DNA from: Eriocheir sinensis | Taxonomy: Eukaryota; Arthropoda; Malacostraca; Decapoda; Varunidae | Direction of reading: 5' to 3' | Assembly (NCBI RefSeq): GCF_024679095.1 | Contig: NW_026111788.1 | Span: 280,994-344,993 of the forward strand | Length of the DNA stretch: 64,000 nucleotides | Shown here: piece by piece, positions 21,642-32,391 of the stretch | Position numbering within the stretch: the first letter of the stretch is position 1 | Layout of the letters: each line of letters starts with the position of its first letter | Position numbers and translations under genes: made by a program | Notes under the pieces: model-generated | What the model saw: only the letters and a program-made list of their open reading frames with translations | Databases searched by the model: none | What the model was told of the DNA's origin: nothing

Positions 21642-23290
21642 TTACAACACCACGCCACAGTCCGCCACAGTCACCTCCGTAATGTCCCTGGGTTTGGCTG
21701 CCTCGGCCACCACGTGCAGCCCGTTCACCACCTCACCGAAGACAAGAGGCACAAAACCATCCTTACGATCTCTGGTGTAGATGCCAAACTGGCCACACTC
21801 ACCCCGGGTACGGTCAGTCCACACCAGCCCACACACACCTCCCGCCCGGCCTGACCGCCGGTACTTACCCTCACCAAAGCCAGGCAGCAGGACGGATGAT
21901 CCACGACCATCTTTACTCTCGTAGTCCCCGCCCCTCACACACTCCCCCGCCTGCCCCTTCCTACACACCTCCAACAACCTGGTGTTAACGTAGGATTGGC
22001 CGCGCTGCCCCGTGCACAACAGTATGAACTGTCTGCCCCGCGGGGTGTCGGGGCTCAGACGGATTCGGACCCGCCGCGGCGCGCTGCCCGGCCAGGACAG
22101 GTCCAGGAACACCGTGCAAGGGGGGGGGGGGGGGTGGGGGGGGCACAACCTCGCTCACCTGGAGGGTTGCCGCGTCCATTGGTGGGGGGAGGTCCTTCAG
22201 GGCGTGGAGATACAACTGGCCAGCTTCAAGGCTTATTCTTGCGTGTCGGCGCTGACCTTCTGCCTGGTGGACAGCAAACACCCGGCCAGCCTCCAGCACA
22301 CGCCTGGCGGGCTGTGTCGGGCTGCGGAGGTCCTCGACCGTTAAGCTCCATGTACAGATGAGGTGCAGTCTGTCCATGACGGTGGAGTCTGGGTCTGCCT
22401 GGGGCCTGGGCTGCTCTGTAGGAAGGGTTTCCAGGTCTGCCTGGGGCCTGGGCTGCTCTGTAGGAAGGGTTTCCAGGTCTGCCTGGGGCCTGGGCTGCTC
22501 TGTAGGAAGTGTTTCCAGAGCCGCCTGACCAGCCTCCAGGGCTGCACTAGATGCCTCTCTCAGCTTCCTGGCGGTGGTGACGGTGCTGGCATCAGGAAAA
22601 CACCGCCTGCTTTGCCTCGCCAGTGCAACGAACCATTTCAGTCACCGCCGCGCCTGCTTCTTGCTCTATTATAAGGGTGCGCAACGTCTCCAGCACGGCC
22701 TGCAGCCCCTGCTCCTCCTTCTTCAGCTTCTCCTCGTTGGCCGAAGTACGGGACTCTTCCTGCTGCAGGAGCTCCCTGGCACTCCTGCTCTGGTCCACCA
22801 GTCCCAGGAGCCTGTCCTCCAGCTGATGCTGCCGCTCGCCCCAGCCTGCCAGGGTCGTCTGGTACTGGTTCAGCTGCGACTGAGCCTCCCGGCAGGCGGT
22901 GATGGCGGCCACAACTGTTGCCTCCTGTTCCTGCAGGAAGGAACGCATTTTCTGGGAGAGACCCGCCGCCTCTTTCTTGCCAGCTACTGCTGCTCCTTCC
23001 CCTTTCCCGGCACTGGGTGGCGGCGAGGCTGCTGCTGCTGGAGCCACCTCAGCGTCTCTCATCATCCTTATGAAGGCCTCAAAAGCATAGCACACAGGGA
23101 ACTGCCCTTCCTCGGGCACGGCGTGACTGACGCGGCACTCTGGGCAGGCAACACGGTCCTGCACCTTCAGCTGATCTATGCACAGCGTGCAGACAGTGTG
23201 GCCACAGGGCAGGCTGCACGGCCGCTGCACGGTGCCATCATAGCCTGTAAGGCACACTGGACATTCCGCAGGGTTGCCGCCTGTGCTCAT
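21642..23290 (-). CDS. RING finger / coiled-coil / cyclophilin-like protein, likely intronless, two frame breaks
   Basis: ATG at 23290 is 27 bases before a canonical C3HC4 RING (Cys10/13, Cys29-His31, Cys34/37, Cys49/52; 23263-23135), which suggests ubiquitin E3 ligase activity. No B-box is visible. A Gln/Glu/Leu-rich coiled coil follows (about 22970-22620), then a three-fold ETLPTEQPRPQADL repeat, a linker, a proline run and a C-terminal cyclophilin-type fold (about 22118-21645; VFLDLSW, ILLCTGQRG, RGGDYE, LVFGEVVNG, VTVADCG) ending at TAA 21642-21644. Two frame changes sit in homopolymers: the A4 at 22597-22600 and the G15-T-G8 run at 22120-22143. They may be assembly errors. The cyclophilin active-site Arg, Trp and His appear replaced. 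GC content is much higher than in the surroundings. Confidence 0.72.
22385..22512 (-). repeat. 42-bp coding repeat, three copies
   Basis: Three nearly identical 42-bp units (plus-strand core GCCTGGGGCCTGGGCTGCTC) encode ETLPTEQPRPQADL between the coiled coil and the cyclophilin-like domain. The unit is a multiple of three, so copy changes keep the frame. Confidence 0.9.
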
Positions 23291-23636
23291 GTTCACCTGC
23301 TCCGTCCTGCCATCCTGCCGCCCCTCCCTGCAGCTTCCATGACGCTGGTGGTGGTGGTGCTGGTGCTGGTGTGGTGGTGCGCCGTGGCAGTGTTCGGTGA
23401 GGTGGCCACGGGCGTGGTGGGCGGACATTCTTCTTAAGGGCGGCAAGGCTCTGCCTGGGAGTGGTTGTCGCTGAGTGCTGCTCACGACCACCAGTGTACT
23501 GATAAGTCTTCAGGGAGATAATACAAACTCTGATAGACTCCAAGGAGACTATCACAACGGCCTTGGTGCGTCTGTGCTGATGACGATGTGAGGCGGCGAA
23601 GGGAGGGAGAGAGCCACGAGCCTGAATAATTACTAT

Positions 23637-23639
<3 letters not shown>
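23291..23639 (-). promoter_or_regulatory. Upstream region of the RING/cyclophilin gene
   Basis: The frame stays open upstream to 23491 with a His-rich leader, but that stretch lacks domain character, so ATG 23290 is preferred. No convincing TATA box or splice signal was seen. The segment is GC-rich near the gene and ends in a (GA)n tract. Confidence 0.35.

Positions 23640-23731
<92 letters not shown>
23640..23731. repeat. (GA)n microsatellite
   Basis: An uninterrupted GA dinucleotide repeat of about 92 bp, read as (TC)n on the minus strand. Confidence 0.95.
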
Positions 23732-23734
<3 letters not shown>

Positions 23735-23869
23735 GTGTTGGAAGGTGATGAAAAGGAGTAGGGGAATGAAAAGGAGGTGGGAAAGATGGAAGAGAAGGAG
23801 GAGGAGGAGAGGATACTCTTGTTCATAGGTAAATAGGTAAAGCAAACAGGTAAAAAGATAGATAATGGA

Positions 23870-24250
23870 CAGTTACTGTTGTTGTTGTTGCTGTTCTCAG
23901 GCCAAGGTAAGTAATGGGTGTTGTTTATCCTCAGGTGAAGAAAGGTCATCGGTGATGCGCTTCAACAATCATCTTCCCATTTACTTCCCAGGTAGAGATA
24001 AGCAAATGGGTCTTGCTCTAATAATCAGGTACAAGGGACTAACAAGTGGGTGAGGCGTTTCAACCATCATCCTCCCTATTTTTAATCCCCTGGTGAAGGA
24101 AGGTTACTAACAGGTGAGTCGTGTTAATATAATTCCTCCCATTCATTATGTTACTCCCAATTGAAGGAAGATAATTAATAGGTGACGCCTTGTAATAATA
24201 CCTCGTCCCATTTCCATCCCTATTGGCGGGTAAGGGTGACTAATGGGTAT
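23870..24250 (+). repeat. Diverged ~65-70-bp tandem repeat
   Basis: Five weak copies of a block with GGTGAAG..AGGT, then TAATAGGTGA, then CATCCTCCCATTT recur at irregular 62-72 bp spacing. The boundaries are uncertain. Confidence 0.5.
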
Positions 24251-25933
24251 TAATGGTATTTTGCAGACGATTTTAAGGGGATGCTGTACTCAATGAATAG
24301 GTGAATAAAATGAATAAGAAAAGAAAGAAAGAAAGAGAGAAAGAATGAATGAATGAATAAATGAAAAATAAAAGCAAGAGGGAAAGAAAGAAAAAAGAAA
24401 GATGAAGAAATAAAGAAAAGAAAAAACAGGTGGATAAATTGAGAGAAGAAGAAAACTACTAGAGCATCACTGACAGCATTAAGGGACACCGACATAAACA
24501 TGAATAAACAAAAAAATAAATAAAAAAGTGAATGAATTAATGAAGAAAAATAACTACGAGAGCATCACATAAAGCAGTATTAGGAGCAACAAAACCATTC
24601 TCCTCTTACCTAAAATAGATACCGTTGCAGTAGTAGACGTTGTAGAAGCAGCTGTAGTAGTAGTAGTAGTAGTAGTAGTATGATCAGGAGGAAGAGAAGG
24701 AATAGTATTAGAGCTCTTTCCGTCTGTCTCCAGTCTAATCCAACACCATCACCATCACCACCATCAACACCATCACTTAGTTTCCTTTCTTCTTTGTTTA
24801 TGTTTTATTTTTCCTATCTCATTCACTCACGTATTCCAAACTTGTTTCTTTTAGTGGCCAGTTTTTCTCTCGTTTCTTTTCTTGTCTGTTTCCAAGTTCC
24901 TTTAGTTTCTCCTCGGCCAACTTCCTTTCTTTTTACTATTTTCCTTTTGTGTTTTCTTTTAAAGCTTTTCTCTTATGGTTGGTTTTGTTTTCACACACAC
25001 ACGTTTCAGTTTGTTTACGATTATTGCCGTTTCTTTATTTCTCTACTTCACAGCCTTTTGTGTTTTCTTTTAAAGCTGTTCTGTAGTTATTTTTTAAACA
25101 CACGTTTCGGTTTGTCTACGATTATCACTGTTATCCTTATTTCTCTACTTCACCGCCTTTAAGAAATTCGGAATACACGTTTATTTATTTTTATTTATTA
25201 TCCAGTGTAACTTTCACCTCCGTTATCAATTGTTACTTTCTACACACACACACACACACACACATACACACACACACACACCAAAATCAAGAGTAAGGGA
25301 AGAGTATTGAGCCCCTCTTGACCACTTCACTTCAAGGCCACTAAGAGGAAATCAAGAGGAATCCAAGATGACAAACACCCACTTCAGCCACCAGCAAGAG
25401 GAAGGAAATCAAGAGAGCACCCTAAAATCCGCCGCCACCTTCACTGTCACTACTATTAAGAGGAGGAGGAGGAGGAGGAGGAGGAGGAAGAGGAAGAAAA
25501 CGAGCAAACTATCACCAGGGGAAGAAGAAGAGGAAGACACAGAGGAGAGAGAAAAAGAGAGGACGAAACGAGTAATGAAGAGGAAGAAGAGGAAGAAGAA
25601 TAAGAAAGAAAACGAGGAAACTATCGCAAGGGGAAGAGGAAGAGAAGGGAAAAAAACAGAGGAAGAGGAGGAAGAAGAGGAAAAAGAGGAACAAGAAGAA
25701 GAGGAGGAAGAGGAGGAAGGTAACAAAGTCCAGAGATAAGAATTCAAGAGGAAAACTTCTATAACTTATAAAAGAAAAAGAGGATAATGAGGATTTTAGA
25801 AAAGGAAGAACAGGAGGGAAAAAGAAAGAGGAGGAGGAAGCAAAAATTTAGAAGCGGGAAAATAACCACAAAGAAGAAGAAGAAGAAGAAGAAGAAGAAG
25901 AAGATGAAAAGGAGGAAGAAAGTAACTGCTATT

Positions 25934-25992
<59 letters not shown>

Positions 25993-26069
25993 TGGCTTTG
26001 TCTGCCATTTTCTTTATCTGTGTCTGTTTCTCAGTGTCTCTTTCTCTCACTCTTTCTTTTACTGGCCTG

Positions 26070-26108
<39 letters not shown>

Positions 26109-26261
26109 CAAAATGCTGCATAACTTTGGTTTCTCGTTTTGTTTAATAAGTTTCATGTGACTGGATGGTCTGCCCTCAAGGAACACACACACACACACAC
26201 ACACACACAAGATGATGACCAAGTGACTGGTCGACTGATTGATTTAGCCAAAGGGTGAAGA

Positions 26262-26263
<2 letters not shown>
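24251..26263. repeat. Simple-sequence desert
   Basis: A succession of low-complexity tracts: A/G-rich 24295-24545, (GTA)n 24655-24680, (AC)n 25241-25281, (GGA)n and (GAA)n 25455-25740 and 25870-25905, (TC)n 25939-25989 and 26072-26106, and (AC)n 26181-26208. Between 24700 and 25200 is T-rich unique sequence with an open frame (24680-25162) of Phe/Ser/Leu-rich composition and no recognised domain. I do not call a gene. Confidence 0.8.

Positions 26264-26310
<47 letters not shown>
26264..26310. repeat. (AC)n at left edge of MULE
   Basis: A pure (AC)n tract immediately before the left terminal inverted repeat. A matching (AC)-type tract lies directly after the right end (28299-28360). Confidence 0.95.
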
Positions 26311-26312
<2 letters not shown>

Positions 26313-26438
26313 TTCCATGAAAATTCCACCCAAGAAAATTCCAACAACAAAAATTCCACCCAAGAAAATTTCAACCATGTAAATTTCCACCCAAGAAAGT
26401 TCCAACCACAATGCGTGGAATTAGCATAGAAGGTGTGT

Positions 26439-26475
<37 letters not shown>

Positions 26476-28298
26476 CTTTTAGGTGTACCGAAGCTTTGGA
26501 TTGTGAAATAAGTACCGGAAACTATAAACGCTCGTGAGTATGACATTCAAAGCTTCGAAACAGAAGCTTCCTCTGAAGGATTAGTAGGCTACTACCTCAG
26601 CTTCTCCCTACTCTCCATTACATTAAAACGTTCCCATTTTTACCCTATACCATGGCGCTGACATTTATTAAAAGTGAAAAAGGAAAAAGAAAACTACGTC
26701 TATGAGAAGCATCAAGACAATCCCACCAAACAAAAGCTTACTGGAGCTGTGAACTGTTTTATACAGGCTGCAAGGCCCTTATTCACACGCCCTACAACTG
26801 TGACGAGCCGGCCTCAGTGTTTCGTTCAGGAAGTCATACTCATCCGGCTTCATGTGCTAAAGTAGAAGCTCGGATTGCAGTAAATTCGATGCGCGATGCA
26901 GTGCATGCGGGTTATGCAACATCAACAAGATAATTAATAGCAGGTGGGTACACAACCACATCAGGATGAAGCTAGATCGTAATTGCAAAATATGAATACG
27001 CTTTCTACGGCTATTCAAAACTGGCGACGGACTGCTTTAGGATATCCTGCACTGCCAGCATGTCGCAATGGATATGAAATGCCTGATTCATTTAAATATC
27101 TTGCTGATGGTTCCAGTTTCTTGGCGTTTGATAGTGGCATTGGTGACGTGCATAGAATACTAATATTTGCAACAGATTCTGGCTTGGATGAATTATCAAC
27201 CCGTAACTCCTGGGCTTGTGATGTAACATTCAAAGCAGCACCAAACCGTTGGACCCAGCTTCCTACGGTGCATGCTGTCATTAATGATTCATCTCTCCCA
27301 CGTATGTTTGCTTTACTTCCTAATAAACAAGAAGCTATCTATCGAAGACTTATTTCCGGCTATTTTTAAATAGTTGACCAGTTCAGTGATCATGGATTTT
27401 GAGATAGCTGTACACACTGCTTTCACAACGGTTTTTCACAGTACTGTAGTTTCTGGTTGTTTAATTCATTTTGGTCAATCCTGTTGGCGGAAGATATTTC
27501 ATATTGGTAAAAAGAGCAGTACAACAATGACTTTTCTTTTGGTTTTAACCTAAAAACATGCTTTAGTGGCTTGGCATTTCTACCGCTCGAGGACGTTGTT
27601 GATGCCTTCGAGCTTCTGTCTGATGAGGAAGTCATACCCGCTGAATTCATTACATACTTTGAAGGCGCCTACATTGGTATTCAACGGGGAAGGGGCGAAC
27701 GACGAAGAAGAGTAGAACCTCTTTTCCCAATTGAAGTGTGCAACGTACGAGAGCGTACTCTGAAGGACCAACCTAGAGCTAATAATGCTGTAGAAGGTTT
27801 TCACAGCGCACTAAGAGCGTCCATATCAAGTATGCACCCGAATTTGTGGAAGCTTTGTGCTGCACTACGAAAAGAAGCCCTCACACAAACAAAATTATTG
27901 CACGTCCGAAGAGGAGATGAGTCAAAAACGAAAAAAATACAAAACTATAAACAAAAGACTGAAAACCCTCGTGGAGAACTATCGTGGAGACATCATGGAG
28001 TTTCTGAAAGGCGTTGCACATAACCTTCATTAAACTAAGCTTTAAATAAAATACAAAGAAAAAGTAGTTTGTGTCTGCCTTAATTTTCAAACCTCGTTTT
28101 TAACCTGGTTTTTAACCCTGGGACCGTTTTGGTTGTCTGGAAAGTAAAGCAATAAAATTTAAGTTTTTTCAACTTGTTGTATGCATTATTACCATTTATT
28201 ATTTGTAGGTGGAACTTTCTTGGGTGGAAATTTACATGGGTGAAATTTTCTTGGGTGGAATTTCGTTGGTGGAGTTTTCTTGGGTGGAATTTTCTGCA
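26311..28298 (+). mobile_element. MULE-type DNA transposon with ~95-bp TIRs
   Basis: The left end (26311-26408) and the right end (about 28205-28298) are inverted copies of each other. Each contains repeated AAAATTCCACCCAAGAA blocks. Between them are two open pieces of a Mutator-like transposase. Both flanks are (AC)n microsatellite, so the element apparently jumped into an (AC)n tract; the 8-10-bp duplication expected for MULEs cannot be delimited in such sequence. An internal (GT)n tract at 26432-26473 adjoins the left TIR. Confidence 0.85.
26983..28023 (+). pseudogene. MULE transposase, broken
   Basis: The piece at 26983-27369 includes a segment FATDSGLDELSTRNSWACDV followed by TFKAAPNRWTQLPTVHAVI, the start of the MULE DDE core. 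The piece at 27571-28023 has PRANNAVEGFHSALRASISS and HPNLWKLCAALRKE, the typical C-terminal part with the NNAVEGFH block. Between them (27370-27570) the homology continues with stops and shifts. The enzyme would excise and reinsert the element; as read it is dead. Confidence 0.8.
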
Positions 28299-28320
28299 CA
28301 CTCACACCCACCCACCCACC

Positions 28321-28361
<41 letters not shown>
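28299..28361. repeat. (CACCC)n/(AC)n at right edge of MULE
   Basis: CCCACCCACCCACC grading into (AC)n up to 28360, directly after the right TIR. Confidence 0.9.
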
Positions 28362-28362
<1 letters not shown>

Positions 28363-28820
28363 CACTATATTATCAAGCTTTGCGGTGGTACTTCGATAAA
28401 TGGTGCACTGTAGATTGAACCATACGGTGCAGATGGTACACTTTCACCTCGACACTGAAACAAAACTCGTGATACACCTCAGAAAAAACAGCACGGTAGG
28501 TACAACATATTTTGATCTCTGTTCTGGTCTATTATTCTTGACTGTTTACTGGGCTTCTTTTTTTTTCTGCCGGTCATGCCTTTCAGCTTTCCCCATCGGT
28601 ACAAGGTAAAGTGACACCGGTAGCGTTCAGGTATAGCACAACGTGGAAAGACACACTCGTAACACTTAAGACACGACAGATTATCACTACACGAGACTGT
28701 GCAGCACAGGAGTCTAGGGAAACGGTGGTGTGTGGGTGTGAGAGAGAGAACGGTACAGGGTTTAAAAGTATTGTGGTGCAGTGTTGGGTACGGACTGGGG
28801 TGTAGTGTGGACGGGATGAA
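28362..28820. other. Unassigned unique-looking sequence
   Basis: No gene, transposon or tandem repeat is recognised. The short frames lack domains. Confidence 0.4.
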
Positions 28821-29940
28821 GGTGGAGCTAGGGTGAGGAAGATTTTAGAAAAGGAGGAACACGAAGGAAAGAGGAAGAGGAGGAGAAGGAAGTAAAAAAT
28901 TAGAGGAGGGAAAATAACCACAAAGAAGAAGAAAAAGAAAGAGAAGAAAAAGAAGAAGGAAGAATAGAGGATGGGAAATTTAGATTGTGAAGAAGAATGT
29001 AGGAGAAACAGAGATGAGTGTTAAGGATAAGAAGATGGGGAAGAGGGAAGGGAAATGAGGAGTGAGGATTAGAAGATGGGAAAGGTACAATGTGGATGGA
29101 AGGGAAGAAGAAGGAAGAGATGAGGAGTAAAGATAAAAAGATGGGAGAAGAAAGAAAAGATAAGAAAGATGAGGAAAGTACAATATGAATAAGGAAAAAG
29201 AAGGAACAAATGTGAGGAATAACGAATAGGGGATGAGAATAGGGGATGACGAAAGAACAAGGATGAGTAAGGAATAGTAAATGGGAAAAGTAGAATGTGG
29301 ATAAAGGCAAAGAAGAAGGAAGAAGAGAGGAATAAGGAATAAAGGGAAATAAAAGGAGATAATAAATGTGAGAAAACAGTTGTGAAGAAAAAGGAGATCA
29401 GAGAAGAAAGAAAAGAGATAGGAAATAAGGATTCGAAGATGACAAAGGTACAATATAAGAAAAAAGAAGGAACAGATGTAAGGAATAAGAAATAGATGGG
29501 AAAGGTAGAAGTGGGAAAGGGGGAAGAATAAAAAGGTGATGGGCGGTAAGGAATAGAAAATGGGAAGGATACACTGTGAATAAGGGGGAAGAAGGGAGAG
29601 AGATGGGTAAGGATAAAAAAATGGAAAAGGTACATTGTGGCTAAAAGGGAAGAATGATGAAATTCGGAGTAACGTAAAGAAAATGGGGAAGAAGGAAAAG
29701 AGATGAAAAATAAGGAATAGAAGATAGAAATAAGGAGAGAAAGAATAGAGATGAGTAGCAAGGAATAAAGATGGGAAAGGCATAATGTCAACAAGGAAGA
29801 GGAAGGGACACATAAGGAGAAAGGAATGGATGAGAAAGGTAAAATGTTAATAAAGGAGAAGAATAGGGAAGAGAGATGAGGATGTGAGTAAAAGGGAAGA
29901 AGGAACGGAGATTAAAAAGGAATACAGGCAGGGAAAGGGG
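28821..29940 (+). repeat. Diverged purine-rich minisatellite
   Basis: Imperfect units of about 60-70 bp with GATGGGAAAGGTACAATGTG and GAAGAAGGAAGAGATGAGG blocks repeat to about 29850. Long minus-strand Phe/Ser/Leu frames are pyrimidine-tract artefacts. Confidence 0.75.
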
Positions 29941-30285
29941 AATCATTTTTGACGTGTAAGCAAAATAAGGAAAGAAATGTTATAAAAGTAAGTTTGAGCG
30001 TCAGAAGCAGTGGAGAAAGAGGGACAAGAACCAGAAATGCTGCAAAATAAAATAACCTAAAAAAGCAACCACTTATTTTTGATGCATGGGTTAACCTGGA
30101 AAAGAGGAAGCGATGACAGAGGAATTTAGGGTGAAAGCAGAGAGGGAGAAAAGGAACACACAACAAAGACTGACTGTAAAACCAAAATATTAACAAACAA
30201 AAAAAAAAAAAAAAAACTCTTAAAAAAACACGAAAAAATTTGATTTACTAAACGAAACGGAAAAATAGATCACACATTCTAATCC
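29941..30285. other. Unassigned A-rich spacer with poly(A)
   Basis: It contains a run of about 18 A residues at 30198-30216 and no recognisable gene. The A run could be the tail of an unidentified retroelement. Confidence 0.4.
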
Positions 30286-30475
30286 TTACTTCTTATCTCT
30301 TTTCTTTCTTCTCCCATCTTCTTATGCTTACTCCTCATCTTTTCCTTCTTATTCCCTTTTATCCACATTGTACCTTTCCTATCTCCTAATCCTCACGCCT
30401 CATTTCCATTCCTACTTCCCGTTTTTCTTATCCTTATCTCTGTTCCTTCTCTTCCTTATTCACGCTCTACAGCAC
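30286..30475 (-). repeat. Inverted copies of the purine minisatellite
   Basis: CCACATTGTACCTTTCC and CCTCATCTTTTCCTTCTTATTC are the reverse complement of units in 28821-29940, so part of the array lies in inverted orientation about 350 bp away. Confidence 0.65.
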
Positions 30476-30504
30476 AAGGAGACAGTGGCCGATCTTCTTC
30501 AATC

Positions 30505-30665
30505 AACCCTGAACTTCAACATCTTCATTCAAGCGGACCACCGGGGAGCAGCACGAGCCAAGCAACGGCACCCATTATAAACACAATACACCCACGGCAC
30601 TAACGGACAGGGCCATCCAAGACACCCTCCAGAGAGCCTAGCGGAGATATCGGCAGCACCAGAAA
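30505..30665 (+). mobile_element. SINE tail remnant
   Basis: GGGAGCAGCACGAGCCAAG, CCCATTATAAACACAATAC and GACAGGGCCATCCAAGACA match the 3' body of the SINE at 17797-18135, diverged. The tRNA-like head is missing. Confidence 0.65.
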
Positions 30666-31139
30666 GTGATCAATATTTACACAAACCCGAAGTGTATGGA
30701 AGTAGTAGTTAGCAGCAGAAGTAGTTGGTAGAAGCAGTGGTTAGTAGTAGAGGTAGTAGTAGTAACTCACCGCAAATAGGCACTTGAACACGTCACAACA
30801 TTACACGAAACATAACACAACACAAACACAAAAAACGACAATACAGCGACGACAGAGGCGGCGATATGAGGAACAGGAACAGGAGGAGGAGGAGGAGCAG
30901 GAGGAGGAGGAGCGGCTGGAGGGAGGGAGGGAGAGTGTGAGTGAGTGCGGGTGAGCGTAAGCGGTGTGTGGCCTGTCCGTACCGTGAGCCAGGCAAAAGT
31001 GAGGCAGGAGGTGAACACTCTCTCTCTCTCTCTCTCTCTCTCTGATGCTCTCATTCTCATTTGCTCTCTTGCTTGCTTTCATCATCATCGTCATCATCAT
31101 TTTCTCACTATCAATATTATCGTGGAAAACAATAACGAT

Positions 31140-31215
<76 letters not shown>

Positions 31216-31243
31216 TATTTTTCCTGCAGTTTCAAACTCAATC

Positions 31244-31309
<66 letters not shown>

Positions 31310-31668
31310 AGCGTCAGTTTCCCTAAGAACACATTGATCATCCCGACCTTATGACACTCCTAAGCGTTTACCTCCTCCTCCTCCTCCTCCTTTTCCTCCT
31401 CCTCCTCCTTCTTCTTCAATCACCCTCCTCCGTTTTCTTTGCGTTGAGGAGGAGGAGGAGGAGGAGGAGGAGGAGGAGAGGCAGGAAAAGTGAGAGAGGA
31501 AGAGAGGAAAAGGAAGAAGGAAGGAGAGGAGGAAGGAAGGAAGGAAGGAGAGGACAAGGGTAGGATTAAGAGAAGAGTGATTGGTTGTTTCTTTATTGGT
31601 TGTGTAGAGGAGGAGGAGGAGAGAAGGGGAAGAGCGGAATAGGAAGAGAAGCCGAGGAAAAGTTATTT
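30666..31668. repeat. Cluster of simple repeats
   Basis: AGTAGT-rich 30700-30765, (GGA)n 30880-30910, (TC)n 31017-31042 and 31139-31211, (AC)n 31247-31308, (CCT)n 31371-31410 and (GGA)n 31447-31480. The last two are near-inverted to each other. No gene is supported. Confidence 0.9.
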
Positions 31669-31924
31669 ATAGCCTCTTCCATTTAGCGTAACCCGTTTCT
31701 GGGTCGTGATCTGTAGAGTCCTTCATAGAGTCCCGACAACCTAAGATTTGGACGCCATTATTAGCCCTGTGTTTTCGCCGCGCTTTTCAAACACTAGCAC
31801 ACGCTCTCGCGGCGAAAACAGGGCCAATAATGGCGTCCAAATCTTAGGCTGTCGGGACTCTATCTATCAACGGACTCTACAGATCACGACCCAGAAACGG
31901 GTTACGTTAGATGGAAGAGGCTAT
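31669..31924. mobile_element. Foldback MITE 1 (~256 bp)
   Basis: The arms ATAGCCTCTTCCATTTAGCG.. (from 31669) and ..CGTTAGATGGAAGAGGCTAT (to 31924) are reverse complements and extend inward over most of the element, through TTGGACGCCATTATTAG and GTTTTCGCCGCG. Only a short loop is left around 31790-31808. There is no coding capacity, consistent with a non-autonomous DNA transposon. Confidence 0.8.
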
Positions 31925-32048
31925 TAGCTTCGGTTTGTTATGCCTCTTGATTCCTCCTCCTCCTCCTCCTCCTCCTCCTTCTCTTCAAATACCACTTCAA
32001 TAAATCTTCTACCACGTGTTGAAAGTGCAGGACGTCGAGATTTAAAAT

Positions 32049-32333
32049 ATGTTTCGTATTGGTCGTGCGAGCAGTGATAGAGCTAGGCCTATAGTTGTAC
32101 AGCTCAGCGAGGAGGGGGTTAAGTGGGCGTTGGTGGCAAAGGGTAAAGAACTGCGATATAGCGAGGACACTATGATTAAGGAGATATTCATTGTCCCAGA
32201 CCTTACCAAGAAAGAGAGAGAGGAGAATAACCAGCTGCGGGAAGAGCTCAGGAGAAGAAGGTGGGCAGTGGATCATCAAGAAGGGCAAGGTGGTAAGAGT
32301 TCAGAGGAGGGAGTGACGGGAAGGGAAATATAA
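32049..32333 (+). pseudogene. ORF1 C-terminal domain, partial
   Basis: The segment IFIVPDLTKKEREENNQLRE followed by ELRRRR resembles the C-terminal RNA-binding domain of ORF1 proteins of L1-like and related elements. It lacks the N-terminal part and shifts frame near 32265. Confidence 0.6.
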
Positions 32334-32391
32334 TGACGTAAGTAGTACTAAGCATAATGTATATGAGTATAATAATGGACTTGATCACAAT

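Noticed and set aside
23291..23491. N-terminal extension of the RING protein to 23491
   Set aside because: The segment is His/Pro/Arg-rich without domain signal, and the ATG at 23290 sits at the usual distance before a RING finger.
24680..25162. 160-codon frame with hydrophobic stretches
   Set aside because: T-rich low-complexity sequence lying among microsatellites; no homology recognised.
28900..29813. Long Phe/Ser/Leu frames that look like membrane proteins
   Set aside because: The composition arises from a purine-rich minisatellite read on the opposite strand; no start context or conserved motif was seen.
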